A DNA stretch of 37,515 nucleotides. Origin: a virus. The stretch lies in IMG/VR virus record IMGVR_UViG_3300023171_000028, positions 1-37,515 of that record. The stretch is one strand, 5' to 3'. Both the position numbers and the translations under genes were made by a program. The notes beneath the pieces were generated by a model. It saw nothing but the letters and a program-made list of their open reading frames with translations, was not told where the DNA came from and ran no database searches. Positions 14,565 to 23,687 of this stretch are shown here, piece after piece (the stretch's first letter is position 1; the number at the start of each line of letters is the position of its first letter).

Positions 14565-17264
14565 TTACTTCGATTTCTTGTTCTTCCGGGGCTTCGGCTC
14601 TTCGTCCGTTTCCTCGGCCAGCAGCCCCTGAATCACACCGGGGGTAACGCGACTGGTCACGCTGCCGGGTCCGTTCGCTACAGCTCGTGCGCCGATGCGG
14701 TTCAGTGCATTGAACGCATTGGCCCCCGCAATGGGTGCACCAACCATAATACCATAACCCAGCGGCGCGTTGCCCAGTACCTGACCCAACTGATTACCAC
14801 CAGCGGCCATCAAGCCGCCCGACACCAGCGGCATGTTCTGGATGCCGGTTGCCGCGCCCTTGCGGCCCAGTGCGGCAGATGCACCGCGCCCGATCTGCAA
14901 CAGGCTCTTCAGGCGGTCGGCTTCCTTCGCCAGCTCCGGATAGTGCTGCGCGATGTTCGCCAGCGCCGGGTTGCCTTCGATATCCAGCGCACGCGACGCG
15001 CTGACGGCCTTCAAGCCCTCGGGGCCGGTGTTGCTCAGGCCCTTTTCGCCGGCCTCCTTCAGCGCCTGATACGCGGCGGCCTGCTTGCCCTTCGGCGTCA
15101 TCAGCTGCAACGCCATCGCGGAGCGCTCGCCCTGCGCGGTATTGAACAGGTTGTCGTAGAGGCCCTGCGCCTCCGTGTCCACGTCGCCCTGCGGCGTGCG
15201 GCTGCTGACCAGCTTCGCCACCTTGGGGTCGGCACGGTACGGCAGGACGCGCGTCTGGAACACCTGATCGGCGTTCTGATACGCGGCCTGCACGTCTGCC
15301 GGTGCCTGCGCCATGTAGGCGTCTACATCGGCCTTCACCGCGCCGCCCAGCTGCTTCAGCGCGCCCACCTGTTTCTGCGAACCGCCGCCCATCACCGCAG
15401 CGCGCTCTGCACGGCGGGCCACGTCGGCCAGCTCGCTGCTCAGGTCGCGCGCCTGCTGCATGGTAACGGTCGGCAGCTTAGTCGTGGTGGACACGCCGGC
15501 CGCTTCCAGTGCCGCGCGCAGCTGCGGGTTCGCGGTAAGGCTGATCGGCTTGCCGCCGACCATTACTTCGTCCAGCTGCTTCGGAGTCGATGCGCCTTTC
15601 AGCGTGCCCAGAATCTCGCGCGCCTTCGTGGAGAGCGTCAGGTTCTGGAAGGTGTCGGGGAACTCATCTTCCAGCGCCTTGACCTGCGCGCGCACCGCGT
15701 CCAGCTTGATCGGCGGCAGGCCCGGGTTCGCTTCCATGACGCGGCTTACTTCCGCATACGCCTTGTTCGTCTCATCCTTCGCGGCGCGGTAGCCGCTGCG
15801 CAGGTCTTTGGCGAGGTAGCGGTCAGCACCGGTCGTGCCCGCGCCGGGGTTGAGGTCGGCGGGGCGGTAGCGCTCGGCGGTACTGCGCAGCTCGCGCTGC
15901 ACGCCCTCGACCTGACGCGCCGGCACGCCGCCGGCAGTGAGGTTGCCGAACGGCACCTTGTCCACGATGCCCTGCTTGATCTTCGCCACAGCCGGGGAAA
16001 TGTCGCTGGCCTGCACGGGGATATTCGCATCGCGCGCGGCGGCCAGCGTTGCGGCCGTCTCGGCGTTGCGCGGCACGCCGCCGACGCGGTTGCCGAGGTT
16101 CGCGCCGAAGCCGCCACCGACGACGCCCGCGCCGAGGTTGATCGCGGTACGCAGTACCGGCGATTCGACGTGCTTGCCCACCAGCTCATCGGCCACGTTG
16201 GCCGCTGCGCCGCCCGTGACGCTGCCCGTGACGCTGCCCGGGGTAACCGCACCGGCCGACAGCAGAGCGCCGCCTGCGCGCTTCGCACCGGCCGCCACGA
16301 GGCCCTTGCCCACACCACCGACCACACCGCCGCCGGCAATGCCGCTACCGACGAACTCGCCACCCTTGCCGATCATGGCTTCGGTGGCGTTGGCCGGCTT
16401 CAGGATGCGGGCGTCCACGGCCGCGTCGAGGTCATCGGCGAACCCGCGCTGCGGCTTCGCGCCGAGAGCGCTGCCGATCTTCGCGCCGAGGCGGTCAGCC
16501 AGTGCGGGGATGCCCGCAATGCCCTTGACCACGCCGCCGACGCCCGGCTGCATCTTCAGCTTGCCATCGCGCGGATCGGTCTGCACGGGCAGGATGCCCC
16601 GCAGACGCGCTCCCAGCTCATCCAAGCTGTTGGGCAGGCCGGTATCCCCGGTGTAGGGCGCGCCGGCCGCAGCGGGCTGCACACGCGCTTTGGCGGCCTG
16701 TGCAGCGGGTGCGCCGGCCGGCTCCAGCCACGACGGGTCGATGGCCGACTGCTGCGGCCCCTTCGCAACGGCCGCACGCGCGGAAGCCGGCGACTTGGCC
16801 GCTGGCTCCGATGCGCCCTCCAGCCACGAGGGATCAATGTCAATTCCGTGCTTGGGCACAGGTGCCTCCTGCTGTTGGGGTGCGGCGACCTGACCGCCCA
16901 TAAGGCCGGTGATCTTGCGCACGTAATCCTGAGTCTCGCGATAGGGCGGCACGCCGCCGTGCTTGTCCACGGCACCCGGGCCGGCATTGTAGCCGGCGAG
17001 GGCTTTCTGCGTGTCACCGCCGAAGCGCTTCAGCATCTGGCCGAGGTACTTCACGCCGCCGCGAATGTTGTCAGCCGGATCGTTGATATCCACGCCGAGG
17101 TCTTTCGCCGTGCCGGGCATCAACTGCATCGGCCCATACGCACCAGCCGGCGACCGTGCAGTAGCGCGGCCCCGGCTTTCGGTGTGCATCACGGCGGCGA
17201 CCAGTCGCGGGTCTACACCCTGCCGCTGCGCTTCCGCATTGGCGATTTCCCACAAGGTCGGCAT
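14565..17264 (-). CDS. Internal virion/ejection protein with N-terminal lytic transglycosylase domain
   Basis: An 899-residue protein. Residues 1-115 are a soluble lytic transglycosylase-type domain: catalytic Glu29 in MHTESRG, the GPMQLMP element (44-50) and AGYNAGPGAV (90-99). The rest is a long Ala/Gly-rich body with helical stretches, a glycine-zipper-like hydrophobic region (about 300-350) and a lysine-rich end (KPRKNKKSK). This layout matches large ejection proteins of podoviruses such as T7 gp16, which open peptidoglycan during DNA delivery. It would be packaged in the head and injected. It is the last gene of the virion operon. GGAGAATAAGCA precedes the ATG, and a terminator follows the stop. 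Confidence 0.93.
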   Translation of the reverse strand: MPTLWEIANAEAQRQGVDPRLVAAVMHTESRGRATARSPAGAYGPMQLMPGTAKDLGVDINDPADNIRGGVKYLGQMLKRFGGDTQKALAGYNAGPGAVDKHGGVPPYRETQDYVRKITGLMGGQVAAPQQQEAPVPKHGIDIDPSWLEGASEPAAKSPASARAAVAKGPQQSAIDPSWLEPAGAPAAQAAKARVQPAAAGAPYTGDTGLPNSLDELGARLRGILPVQTDPRDGKLKMQPGVGGVVKGIAGIPALADRLGAKIGSALGAKPQRGFADDLDAAVDARILKPANATEAMIGKGGEFVGSGIAGGGVVGGVGKGLVAAGAKRAGGALLSAGAVTPGSVTGSVTGGAAANVADELVGKHVESPVLRTAINLGAGVVGGGFGANLGNRVGGVPRNAETAATLAAARDANIPVQASDISPAVAKIKQGIVDKVPFGNLTAGGVPARQVEGVQRELRSTAERYRPADLNPGAGTTGADRYLAKDLRSGYRAAKDETNKAYAEVSRVMEANPGLPPIKLDAVRAQVKALEDEFPDTFQNLTLSTKAREILGTLKGASTPKQLDEVMVGGKPISLTANPQLRAALEAAGVSTTTKLPTVTMQQARDLSSELADVARRAERAAVMGGGSQKQVGALKQLGGAVKADVDAYMAQAPADVQAAYQNADQVFQTRVLPYRADPKVAKLVSSRTPQGDVDTEAQGLYDNLFNTAQGERSAMALQLMTPKGKQAAAYQALKEAGEKGLSNTGPEGLKAVSASRALDIEGNPALANIAQHYPELAKEADRLKSLLQIGRGASAALGRKGAATGIQNMPLVSGGLMAAGGNQLGQVLGNAPLGYGIMVGAPIAGANAFNALNRIGARAVANGPGSVTSRVTPGVIQGLLAEETDEEPKPRKNKKSK

Positions 17265-17267
17265 TGC

Positions 17268-18842
17268 TTATTCTCCAATCGGCTGCGGGGTGCCATCCGG
17301 CCCAACCTGCACCGGGTAGATCGCACCTCGCGGGGTGCGCACGAACGTCTTGCCTGCGGCCGGGGTGCCGGCCTTGCCGCGCATCACGGGGAGGTGCTTC
17401 CACATCGACGGGTAGTCAAACGTGGTCTTGCTGCCCTCGCCGCTCTGCCGCCACGCCTTTTCGAACTGCGCGCGATTGCCGTCGTATTCTTGCAGGAACT
17501 GCGCATACGCCTGCTTGCGCTCGGCGGCGATGCGCGCGATATCCACGCGCATCTGCACCGCTTCCTGCGGGGTGTCGAGGTTGCCCAGCGACTCCAGCAG
17601 GATTTTGCGCTCGCCTTCGGTCGGGTTGCCGCCGAAGGTGGATTTCAGCACCGACAGGCCGGCGGTCTTCTGCGCCATCTGGAACGCCGCAGCGTTCGCA
17701 ACCCACTTCGATTGATCGCCCTTCGCCAACCCGGTCGCGTCGAGGACGCGGCCCAGCTGGAACTGCGCGGTCTGGCCGAGGCCCGGCTTGGCTTCCGCCA
17801 GCAGGTTGGCTACGTTATCCAGACTGTTCAGCTCTTCGCTCGCGGCGCGGCTCCCGCTGATCGCCTCTTCCTTCGCTTTCAGGAACGTCTGCACGTTGCC
17901 CTTGCGCTCTTCCAGCGCCGCCGGGTCTTCCTGCGACAGAAAGCCCTGCGGGCCGCCGAGCGTGGCGACCGGCTGGCCGTTCGGCCCCATGGTGATGCTC
18001 GTGCCCATCGCACCGCGCGGCACCTTGACGACGCCCTGCCCGGGAATGACCACATCGACCAAATCCTGCGACTTGTCGGCGTAGGCTTTCTGCATGGCGA
18101 GCTGGCCCGCCGCTTCGGCGTAGCCCGGGGCCAGCGATACCTCGCCGTTCGGACCGCGCACCATGCCATTGTCGAGCTGCGCGAACTGCTTGCCCGCGAG
18201 CGACGGATCGCGCGGGTTGACCATGGTGCCGTCCGGCATCGGCTTCAGCTCGGGATTCGACATGTCGTAGATGTTCTGATACGCCGCCGCACGTTCCGGG
18301 TCCAGCAGCGTCATCGCCATGGCCTGCTGACGGGTAAACGTCGGCTCCGAACCGGCGACTGCCGCAGCGGCCGGTTCCGGCATCTGCGGCAGACCCTGCG
18401 TCATCGGATTGCCCTGCGGCGGTGCGCCCATCGGGCCAGCGCCCGGCGGCGGGCCACCGGCACCAGCGGGTGCGCCGCCCTGTGCCGGGCCGCCGCCGGG
18501 AACCTGCACGCCGGTCATCTGGCCGGCCATCTGCATCAGCATGCGCTTACGCTGCATTTCAGCGTCGCGCTGCTTCATGAGCTGCGCCTGCCCGGCGACC
18601 TGCATGGAGCGGTCGATGGATTCGCCGTAGCCCTGCTGCGCGGCTTGCAGGCCCGCGCCCAGCGCTTCGCCACCGCTGACCGGCATCGTGCTGTAGCCCG
18701 ACTTCGCCAGCATGGCGGTGCCGAGCGACAGCAGGGCGTTCATCTTCGCAGACTTCAGGCCCTCTTTGCCGACGATGGGTTCGGCAACATCGTCGCGCGA
18801 ACCCCCCAGCACGTCCAGCAGGCCCTGCATGTTGATCGCCAT
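17268..18842 (-). CDS. Internal virion protein (ejection protein candidate)
   Basis: The protein has 524 residues, starting at MAINMQGLLD with GGGAG upstream; the longer frame to 18920 is an overlap with the previous gene. Met/Gln/Ala-rich helices occupy about 30-110, a Pro/Gly-rich linker about 115-150, and a mixed C-terminal half contains charged helices. There is no recognised enzyme motif. Its position between two other internal-protein candidates and the Met/Gln-rich composition fit podovirus ejection proteins. It directly precedes the transglycosylase-bearing protein (three bases apart). Confidence 0.9.
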   Translation of the reverse strand: MAINMQGLLDVLGGSRDDVAEPIVGKEGLKSAKMNALLSLGTAMLAKSGYSTMPVSGGEALGAGLQAAQQGYGESIDRSMQVAGQAQLMKQRDAEMQRKRMLMQMAGQMTGVQVPGGGPAQGGAPAGAGGPPPGAGPMGAPPQGNPMTQGLPQMPEPAAAAVAGSEPTFTRQQAMAMTLLDPERAAAYQNIYDMSNPELKPMPDGTMVNPRDPSLAGKQFAQLDNGMVRGPNGEVSLAPGYAEAAGQLAMQKAYADKSQDLVDVVIPGQGVVKVPRGAMGTSITMGPNGQPVATLGGPQGFLSQEDPAALEERKGNVQTFLKAKEEAISGSRAASEELNSLDNVANLLAEAKPGLGQTAQFQLGRVLDATGLAKGDQSKWVANAAAFQMAQKTAGLSVLKSTFGGNPTEGERKILLESLGNLDTPQEAVQMRVDIARIAAERKQAYAQFLQEYDGNRAQFEKAWRQSGEGSKTTFDYPSMWKHLPVMRGKAGTPAAGKTFVRTPRGAIYPVQVGPDGTPQPIGE

Positions 18843-18843
18843 A

Positions 18844-19332
18844 TCAGACTCCCGTGATGTTGTATTGCGCCAGCAGGCGCTGGAGCTTGTCGTTTTGCGG
18901 CGCGCGGATGATACCGGCACCGGGGTTCAGCGGAGCGGTCGGGCCAGCCTCTTCGCCGCCTTGGCCCTGCGCCAGCAGGCCGAGGCCCTGAGAAATCGCA
19001 CCGCCCCAGTTCGGCGAAGCGCCAGCGCCAGCGCCGGTCATTTCGGCGGTGTTGTTGCCGAAGCCCAACAGGCCGCCCGGTTGCTGCTGCTGCGCCAGCC
19101 CCACGTCGAGCAACGACGGGTTCGGCTGCTGCTGCTGGCCCGGAACGCCGAAGGCCGGCATCCCACCGGGGCCGGCCTGTTGCGGTGCTTGCATCATCTG
19201 CGGGGCCATGCCCATCGCGGTTGGCTGGAGCTGGACCATGCCCTGCTGGCCGAACCGCGCGTCCTGCAACGTGGGACTGTACGCCTCACCCAGTTTGAAG
19301 CGCTGGCCGAAACCCATATTCTGCTGTGCCAT
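18844..19332 (-). CDS. Gln/Gly-rich virion-associated protein (162 aa)
   Basis: I do not recognise a family. The composition is extreme: Gln, Gly, Met and Pro runs (QQQQPNPS, QQQQPGG) dominate residues 25-110, implying a disordered chain, with a short ordered helix at the C-terminus (DKLQRLLAQYNI). AAGGAG precedes the ATG. It is located between two candidate ejection proteins and shares their compositional style, so it is probably a small internal virion component. Confidence 0.85.
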   Translation of the reverse strand: MAQQNMGFGQRFKLGEAYSPTLQDARFGQQGMVQLQPTAMGMAPQMMQAPQQAGPGGMPAFGVPGQQQQPNPSLLDVGLAQQQQPGGLLGFGNNTAEMTGAGAGASPNWGGAISQGLGLLAQGQGGEEAGPTAPLNPGAGIIRAPQNDKLQRLLAQYNITGV

Positions 19333-19344
19333 GTCTGCCGCTCC

Positions 19345-20334
19345 TTAACCGAATGCGCCGTAGAGGCCGCCCGCCACCGCGCCAATCGCGGTGCCCCACG
19401 GGCCGAAGTAGGAACCCATGGCAGCGCCTGAAGCCGCGCCGCCGAGTGCACCCGCCGTTTTGTTCTTGTAGATGGGCGTGGTCGCTGCCGTGGACGAACC
19501 GGACGGCATACCCGCGACGCTGCCCTGCAATGCGTTGAGGCCGCGCAGGCCCCAATCGCGCTGCTCTTGGAACTGGGCGAGGCGGTAGTCGTTTTCCTGC
19601 TGCGTCTGCCCCTGCAACACGCCACCGTAGCCCAGCATAGCCTGCGCATTCTGCTGCGCCATCTGCGACTGCGACAGGCCGAGGCGACCCAGCAGGTCGG
19701 CGCTGCCAAGGCCGAGATTTGCGCTCTGAAGCCCGGCGGATTGGTTGGATTGGCGCGCAGCAAGATCGCGGCCTTGATCGGCATTGAACATGCCCTGCGC
19801 GTTGCTGTACGCCTGATCGTTGAGCGTCGCGGCGGTCTGCGCCTTGATCTGATCTGCGTTGCGCTGATTCTCGGCGGTCTGCACGGCCTGACGGGTGCCG
19901 CCGAACGCGCCTGCCTGTACGGCCGCCGCGTTGGTTGCGTTGGTCGTCTGCGCAGTGTTGCGGTCGATCTGCGCGTTGGTCGTGTCGATGACGTTCTGAG
20001 TGTAAGGCGACATGTATTGCGATGCCGCGCCGCCATCCCACTGTCGCGACCATACCTGCTCGGGCTGATAGCTGCCTGCGCCGAGCGCGCTGTTCACGCC
20101 GGCCTGCACGGTCTGCCCACCCGCGTTATTGGCTGCGGCGTCTGCGCCCCAGCCGATGCCTGCCCGCTGCAAATCATTCAACGGCGCGACTGCCTGCCCG
20201 CCGTATGCCTGATACGGCTGGTCGGCGATGTTGGTCGCACGATTGAACGTCTGCTGCATCATCGCCCGCATTGCGGGGTCGAGCTGCGTGGTCGTCGTGC
20301 TGGTAGTATTTTTCGGAGTGCCGCCGCCGCCCAT
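19345..20334 (-). CDS. Internal virion/DNA-ejection protein with glycine-zipper tail
   Basis: A 329-residue protein of the type found in many P22/SU10-like podoviruses near the tail genes. The N-terminus (GGGGTPKNTTSTTTTQLDP) is flexible. About 60-270 is a Gln/Asn/Ala-rich helical body with many QNAQ/NAQG-like repeats. The last 40 residues form a glycine-zipper pattern (GALGGAASGAAMGSYFGP and GAVAGGLYGAFG) able to insert in membranes. Such proteins leave the virion and help form the channel for DNA transfer. GAGGTG precedes the ATG. The family assignment rests on composition and location. Confidence 0.88.
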   Translation of the reverse strand: MGGGGTPKNTTSTTTTQLDPAMRAMMQQTFNRATNIADQPYQAYGGQAVAPLNDLQRAGIGWGADAAANNAGGQTVQAGVNSALGAGSYQPEQVWSRQWDGGAASQYMSPYTQNVIDTTNAQIDRNTAQTTNATNAAAVQAGAFGGTRQAVQTAENQRNADQIKAQTAATLNDQAYSNAQGMFNADQGRDLAARQSNQSAGLQSANLGLGSADLLGRLGLSQSQMAQQNAQAMLGYGGVLQGQTQQENDYRLAQFQEQRDWGLRGLNALQGSVAGMPSGSSTAATTPIYKNKTAGALGGAASGAAMGSYFGPWGTAIGAVAGGLYGAFG

Positions 20335-20336
20335 GT

Positions 20337-20780
20337 TTACACCTCATACCATGTGTGGAGTTTCTTGAACTTTTCGACCCACCGGTTTTCCTGCGTGGTC
20401 GAAAAGACGATGCTGTCGATTCCCATGACTCGTGCGATCCTTCGCGACAGCTCAACGCCGAGGTGCCCTTGGGCGGGGTTCCGGCTCCAGCCGATCCAGA
20501 TGTTCAGGCGCGGCTTAAACTCGTAGGGGAAGTTCAGCACTTCATAGATTCCGAAGCCCTCGACCTCTTCCCCGTCGTAGATGACGTACAATGCCGCCCT
20601 CCCGTGAAGGAGAGCGGCATACACGTCTTCATTGATCCACGATTCGCCGTTGGTCTTTCGCACCACGTCCAGACCGTGCTGGAGCGTGGGCCACACCACG
20701 CGCAGTGTTTGCGGCGGGACGTGCTGGAAAGTCAGGCGGTCATCGTCAAGCGAATCTGCAAGGCTCGGGAACTGGATCAC
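20337..20780 (-). CDS. GNAT-like acetyltransferase-fold protein
   Basis: The best start is GTG 20780, overlapping the upstream stop (GTGA) with GGAGG seven bases away, giving 147 residues; the frame extends further upstream only through the preceding gene. The strand order LYVIYDGEEVEGFGIYEVL, then PRLNIWIGWSRNP, then a helix VELSRRIARVMGI and the strand IVFSTTQENR resembles a GNAT core. The usual acetyl-CoA pyrophosphate loop (Q/RxxGxG/A) is not clear, so it may be an inactive virion-associated relative. Similar small genes occur beside ejection-protein genes in podoviruses. Confidence 0.8.
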   Translation of the reverse strand: MIQFPSLADSLDDDRLTFQHVPPQTLRVVWPTLQHGLDVVRKTNGESWINEDVYAALLHGRAALYVIYDGEEVEGFGIYEVLNFPYEFKPRLNIWIGWSRNPAQGHLGVELSRRIARVMGIDSIVFSTTQENRWVEKFKKLHTWYEV

Positions 20781-20989
20781 GGTACGGCCTCCGTTGATAG
20801 TATACCACTGTTGTTCACCTTCAGCGCCCAACGCGAGCCGTCCGGCGCGGCGAGGATGATGCGGCCGCCAGCCATGTAGTTGTCTGTGTTGGTCTTCAGG
20901 CTGGCTTGGTCTGCTTGCTCAATGGCCCGGTTTCGGGTCGATTCGGTGGCTTGGGTGTAGCGCGGTGGGGGCGCTGGGAGGCGGATCAT
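20777..20989 (-). CDS. Small hypothetical protein (70 aa)
   Basis: I do not recognise it. The open frame is much longer, but coding begins at the ATG that overlaps the upstream stop (ATGA). The N-terminus is Pro-rich (IRLPAPPPRY), the middle is helical and polar (TESTRNRAIEQADQASLK), and the end has an IILAAPDGSRWALKV strand pair with a small ASP-GLY turn. The order of a polar helix followed by a beta-hairpin is common in short phage virion proteins. It sits between the gp10-like protein and the GNAT-like protein with overlaps on both sides. Confidence 0.8.
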   Translation of the reverse strand: MIRLPAPPPRYTQATESTRNRAIEQADQASLKTNTDNYMAGGRIILAAPDGSRWALKVNNSGILSTEAVP

Positions 20990-22488
20990 CGGCGGCCCCC
21001 CATCGTCCCGTCCAGACGCAGCGTGCCGAGGTGGAACAGGCCGTCTTCCTGCGGTGCTACCTTGACCACGGCCTGCCTGCCGGTGAACCGCGCGTCGATG
21101 TAGCCTTGGCCGTGCAGCTGGCCGTAGGGGCCGGCCACGGTCGCCGGGCCGTTCGGCGTCTGCTTCGTGGTGAAGGTGTACGCCAGTGTGGCATCGCCGC
21201 TGTTGTCGGGGATAAGCTGCTGCACGGCGAGCGTCTGATCGCCCGTGCCGATATCGACCGGGCCGCTCTCCGCGTAGATCAGGCCGAAACGATCCTCGCC
21301 GCCAGCTGTCCAGCCCTGCTCCTGCTGGTACAAGTTGCCGTCCGGAGCGGCCGCCAACGGATACGGCCACACCTCGCGGTCCGCCCACGCAGTCCGCGCG
21401 AGTGCGCCTGTCGCCCACCAATTCTCTTTGTAGCTCCAGATGACGTAGCGGTCATTCTCGGCGCTCTCCGCGCTGGGGTAGAACCACCACACCTCGCCGT
21501 ACTGGCTGTTGTTACTGGCGACGATCTTCGACGCCTGAAGGTAGTTCAGGTCGTTGAAAACGCGCTCCTGCACTTCGCTTGGCAGGGGCTTCACGTTGCC
21601 GTCGTAGATGAAGAAGCTGCGCTGCCCCATCCACGCTACGAAGTCGCCAGCCGACGCATGCGCGTGGCGACCGATCAAACCGCAATTCGTGCCGACGCGC
21701 TGGGTGCCGTAGACGAACGGCGGCCCCTGATAGCGCATGCTGTGCAGGTCCGTGTCTGTCCACAACAGCATTTCGCCCGGCAGACGGCGACCGTTCATCA
21801 GCGCGCCGTTCGTGTGCAGCTGAAGCGAGCCGGCGGTGTTTGTCGCGGTCGCGGTCCACTGCGTGTAATCCTCCTGCGAACACCACGTCACGCGGCGCGG
21901 GTCGCCATCCGCGCCCAAGGCTACGAGGTGGCGCTCATCCGACGCCAGCACCGCGCGATTGTCCTCCGGAGCGGAGGCGTGGATCACTGCGGCCTTGACG
22001 CCGGCATTGGGCGGCGTCCACTTGAAGATGCGGCCATCGGCCGGCGAGAATGCGATGAGGTCTTGACCGAAGTTGTCCAAATCCCATACGGTCGCGTCCA
22101 GCACCAAACCCGAGTTGGCACGAGGGGTGCCGTACTCATCCACACCGTAGTCATCCGCGCCGTAGCCGAGGCCCTGTGCGCCGCTATCCCGGCCGGGCAC
22201 GAGGCCGACCGGGGTAATGTCGCTGGCGATTGCGCCGTCGTGGACGTAGAGCTTGGACGCAGTGCCCATCGACAGCCGGGCGTACCCGGCGTTATCGCGC
22301 CACGTCAGCAACGCCCGCACCACTTCCGCAATCGGAGTGGGGGTGAATCGCATCCAGCCGCCCACCGGGCGCAGCAAGCCGTTATACCAGCGCACGAGAC
22401 TACCGTCGCGCCAGCGGCCCTTCGCATCGTACTCGGTGCCGTTCGCCATCATGCCCGGGGGCAGTTGCAACGGGATCAGCTTCGCCAT
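20986..22488 (-). CDS. Packaged-DNA stabilisation/tail nozzle protein (P22 gp10-like)
   Basis: A 500-residue beta-rich protein with many repeated blade-like strands and Trp/Tyr/Gly-rich turns: GGWMRFTP, YVHDGAIASDITPVG, GRIFKWTPP, HLVALGADGDPRRVTWCSQ, WWFYPSAE and VIWSYKENWWATG. This pattern matches the beta-propeller gp10-type tail component of P22 and the nozzle proteins of SU10-like podoviruses, which cap the portal channel and hold packaged DNA. The start ATG is in a ATGTTATCG context just after Rz. Assignment rests on pattern and place between lysis and ejection genes. Confidence 0.88.
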   Translation of the reverse strand: MAKLIPLQLPPGMMANGTEYDAKGRWRDGSLVRWYNGLLRPVGGWMRFTPTPIAEVVRALLTWRDNAGYARLSMGTASKLYVHDGAIASDITPVGLVPGRDSGAQGLGYGADDYGVDEYGTPRANSGLVLDATVWDLDNFGQDLIAFSPADGRIFKWTPPNAGVKAAVIHASAPEDNRAVLASDERHLVALGADGDPRRVTWCSQEDYTQWTATATNTAGSLQLHTNGALMNGRRLPGEMLLWTDTDLHSMRYQGPPFVYGTQRVGTNCGLIGRHAHASAGDFVAWMGQRSFFIYDGNVKPLPSEVQERVFNDLNYLQASKIVASNNSQYGEVWWFYPSAESAENDRYVIWSYKENWWATGALARTAWADREVWPYPLAAAPDGNLYQQEQGWTAGGEDRFGLIYAESGPVDIGTGDQTLAVQQLIPDNSGDATLAYTFTTKQTPNGPATVAGPYGQLHGQGYIDARFTGRQAVVKVAPQEDGLFHLGTLRLDGTMGGRR

Positions 22489-22489
22489 G

Positions 22490-22999
22490 TTATCGCTCCT
22501 TCGCTGCGGCCTGCTGCTTGGCGACCCACTTTTGCAGGGCCTTCAGCTGCTCGGCGACTTCGTGGTAGGTGCCGTAGTTTTCGGCGGTGACTTCGGCGAC
22601 GGCAGAGAGCGCAACGCCGGAGGCGGCGTCATCAGAAGCGTCGGCGGGGCCGGGAACTTCGTTGCGGGCTGCACCGTCGTGCACGCGGACAAAGCCGCGA
22701 GGCACAATGCAGGCAGAATCAGCTTCAGGTGTGACATAGACGGGCACCTCCTTTACGATGGTTTTGGCTTTCTCGCGGACTACGCGCACGCGGTCCACAT
22801 ACTCGGTGATGACCTTGGTCGTGACACGCTCGGCGCGGGCTTCTGCTTCGGCCAGCTTGATGGCCTGCGCCGCGTTGGCGGCGTTCCAGTCGTCGCGCAC
22901 GGAGCGCGCGCCCGTGGCGTGGCCCCACACGAAGACGGCCGCCAGCAATGCCAGCGGCCCCAGAATGCGCAGTGCCCACTTCGCGAGGATCGGGTTCAT
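22490..22999 (-). CDS. Rz: i-spanin Rz
   Basis: The inner-membrane spanin, 169 residues. An N-terminal type II membrane anchor occupies about residues 8-27 (WALRILGPLALLAAVFVWGH). A long charged periplasmic helix follows (about 45-85, Ala/Glu/Arg/Val with a KTIVKEVPVYV end), then a C-terminal helical segment. It would fuse inner and outer membranes in the last step of lysis together with Rz1. The Rz1 gene is entirely nested in it in another frame. The ATG overlaps the holin-candidate stop (ATGA). Confidence 0.93.
   Translation of the reverse strand: MNPILAKWALRILGPLALLAAVFVWGHATGARSVRDDWNAANAAQAIKLAEAEARAERVTTKVITEYVDRVRVVREKAKTIVKEVPVYVTPEADSACIVPRGFVRVHDGAARNEVPGPADASDDAASGVALSAVAEVTAENYGTYHEVAEQLKALQKWVAKQQAAAKER
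22543..22737 (-). CDS. Rz1: o-spanin Rz1 lipoprotein, nested in Rz
   Basis: A 64-residue lipoprotein encoded in a different frame inside Rz. The signal sequence (MSHLKLILPALCLAALSAC) ends in a lipobox with lipidated Cys19. The mature part is short and Pro-rich (13 Pro among about 46 residues), as usual for Rz1. A strong AAAGGAGGT precedes the ATG inside Rz coding sequence. Nested Rz/Rz1 is the lambda-type arrangement, so this identification is secure. Confidence 0.93.
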   Translation of the reverse strand: MSHLKLILPALCLAALSACTTVQPATKFPAPPTLLMTPPPALRSLPSPKSPPKTTAPTTKSPSS

Positions 23000-23259
23000 T
23001 CTTCACTCTCCTTTTTGCGCTCCACAGCCGCCTTGACTGCGACCGCTGCACCGATGGCGGCGATGATGGTGGACAGGCCGATGCCGAACGCCTCGTGGGC
23101 GAATGCCACCTTGTTGACCACCACGTCCCACGCCGACAGCGTGAGGTATTCGATGCCGCCCAACAGTGCCAGCACACCGCCAACGATACGCACGACCTCG
23201 GGGGTGCGGTTGTCGCGTTCGCTGAAAATGTGCAGCAGCATTGCGCGGAACTTGCTCAT
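22996..23259 (-). CDS. Holin candidate (two transmembrane segments)
   Basis: The likely start is ATG 23259, sharing a base with the lysozyme stop (TAATG) and preceded by AGAGGAAG; an earlier ATG at 23277 lacks a spaced site. The 87-residue product has two hydrophobic segments, about 22-44 (VVRIVGGVLALLGGIEYLTL) and 53-75 (AFGIGLSTIIAAIGAAVAV), separated by a polar stretch, and a charged RKKESEE end. Size, topology and position between endolysin and Rz are those of a holin. No sequence family is certain. Confidence 0.85.
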   Translation of the reverse strand: MSKFRAMLLHIFSERDNRTPEVVRIVGGVLALLGGIEYLTLSAWDVVVNKVAFAHEAFGIGLSTIIAAIGAAVAVKAAVERKKESEE

Positions 23260-23687
23260 TATTTCTTCCTCTGCCATTCACCGGTTTTCATCTGATCGGC
23301 CATGCGCTGCGCGCGGCCGGGCGTTTGCTTGGCCCACAGACTGAGCATCATGTTCTTCCCGGCCTCGGCGTACTTGCCGGCTTGGATGAGCTTCAGCGTG
23401 TTCGTGAAGTCCAGCAGGCCATCCAGCCCCATCTGGAATGCCATGCCGATCAGCACGGCGCGGCGCGGCTCGTTGAGCGCCTTGGCCCACGGCAGCGCCT
23501 TGTCCACTTCCGCGCCCTTCAGCGCGATGCGGTTGTCGAGGATGAAATTGATTTCCTCGGGCCGCAGATGGCCGCCTTTCCGCTTGTCGATAAGGATTCC
23601 GACGCCGATGGTCCAGAAACCCAGATGATCCTGATAGGCGTAAGGAATGTTGCCCTCTTCGGCGATGAGCTGTTCGCGTAGGTTCAT
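23259..23687 (-). CDS. Endolysin, T4-type lysozyme (GH24)
   Basis: A 142-residue muramidase. The catalytic triad matches T4 lysozyme in both motif and numbering: Glu11 (AEEGN), Asp20 (YQDHLG) and Thr26 (WTIGVG). Later helices contain FQMGLDGLLDFTNTLKL and a WAKQTPGRAQR end typical of GH24 (where GRA/RR precedes the C-terminus). It has no signal peptide, so it would need the holin for export. The ribosome site (GGAAATGG) is weak, consistent with coupling to the metallophosphoesterase gene through an ATGA overlap. Confidence 0.95.
   Translation of the reverse strand: MNLREQLIAEEGNIPYAYQDHLGFWTIGVGILIDKRKGGHLRPEEINFILDNRIALKGAEVDKALPWAKALNEPRRAVLIGMAFQMGLDGLLDFTNTLKLIQAGKYAEAGKNMMLSLWAKQTPGRAQRMADQMKTGEWQRKK

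Noticed and set aside
14943-18857. A plus-strand open frame of about 1300 codons antisense to two ejection-protein genes
   Set aside because: It is a mirror of GC-rich codons on the other strand; its translation is Arg/His/Leu-rich low-quality sequence, it has no ribosome site, and it crosses the border of two clear genes.
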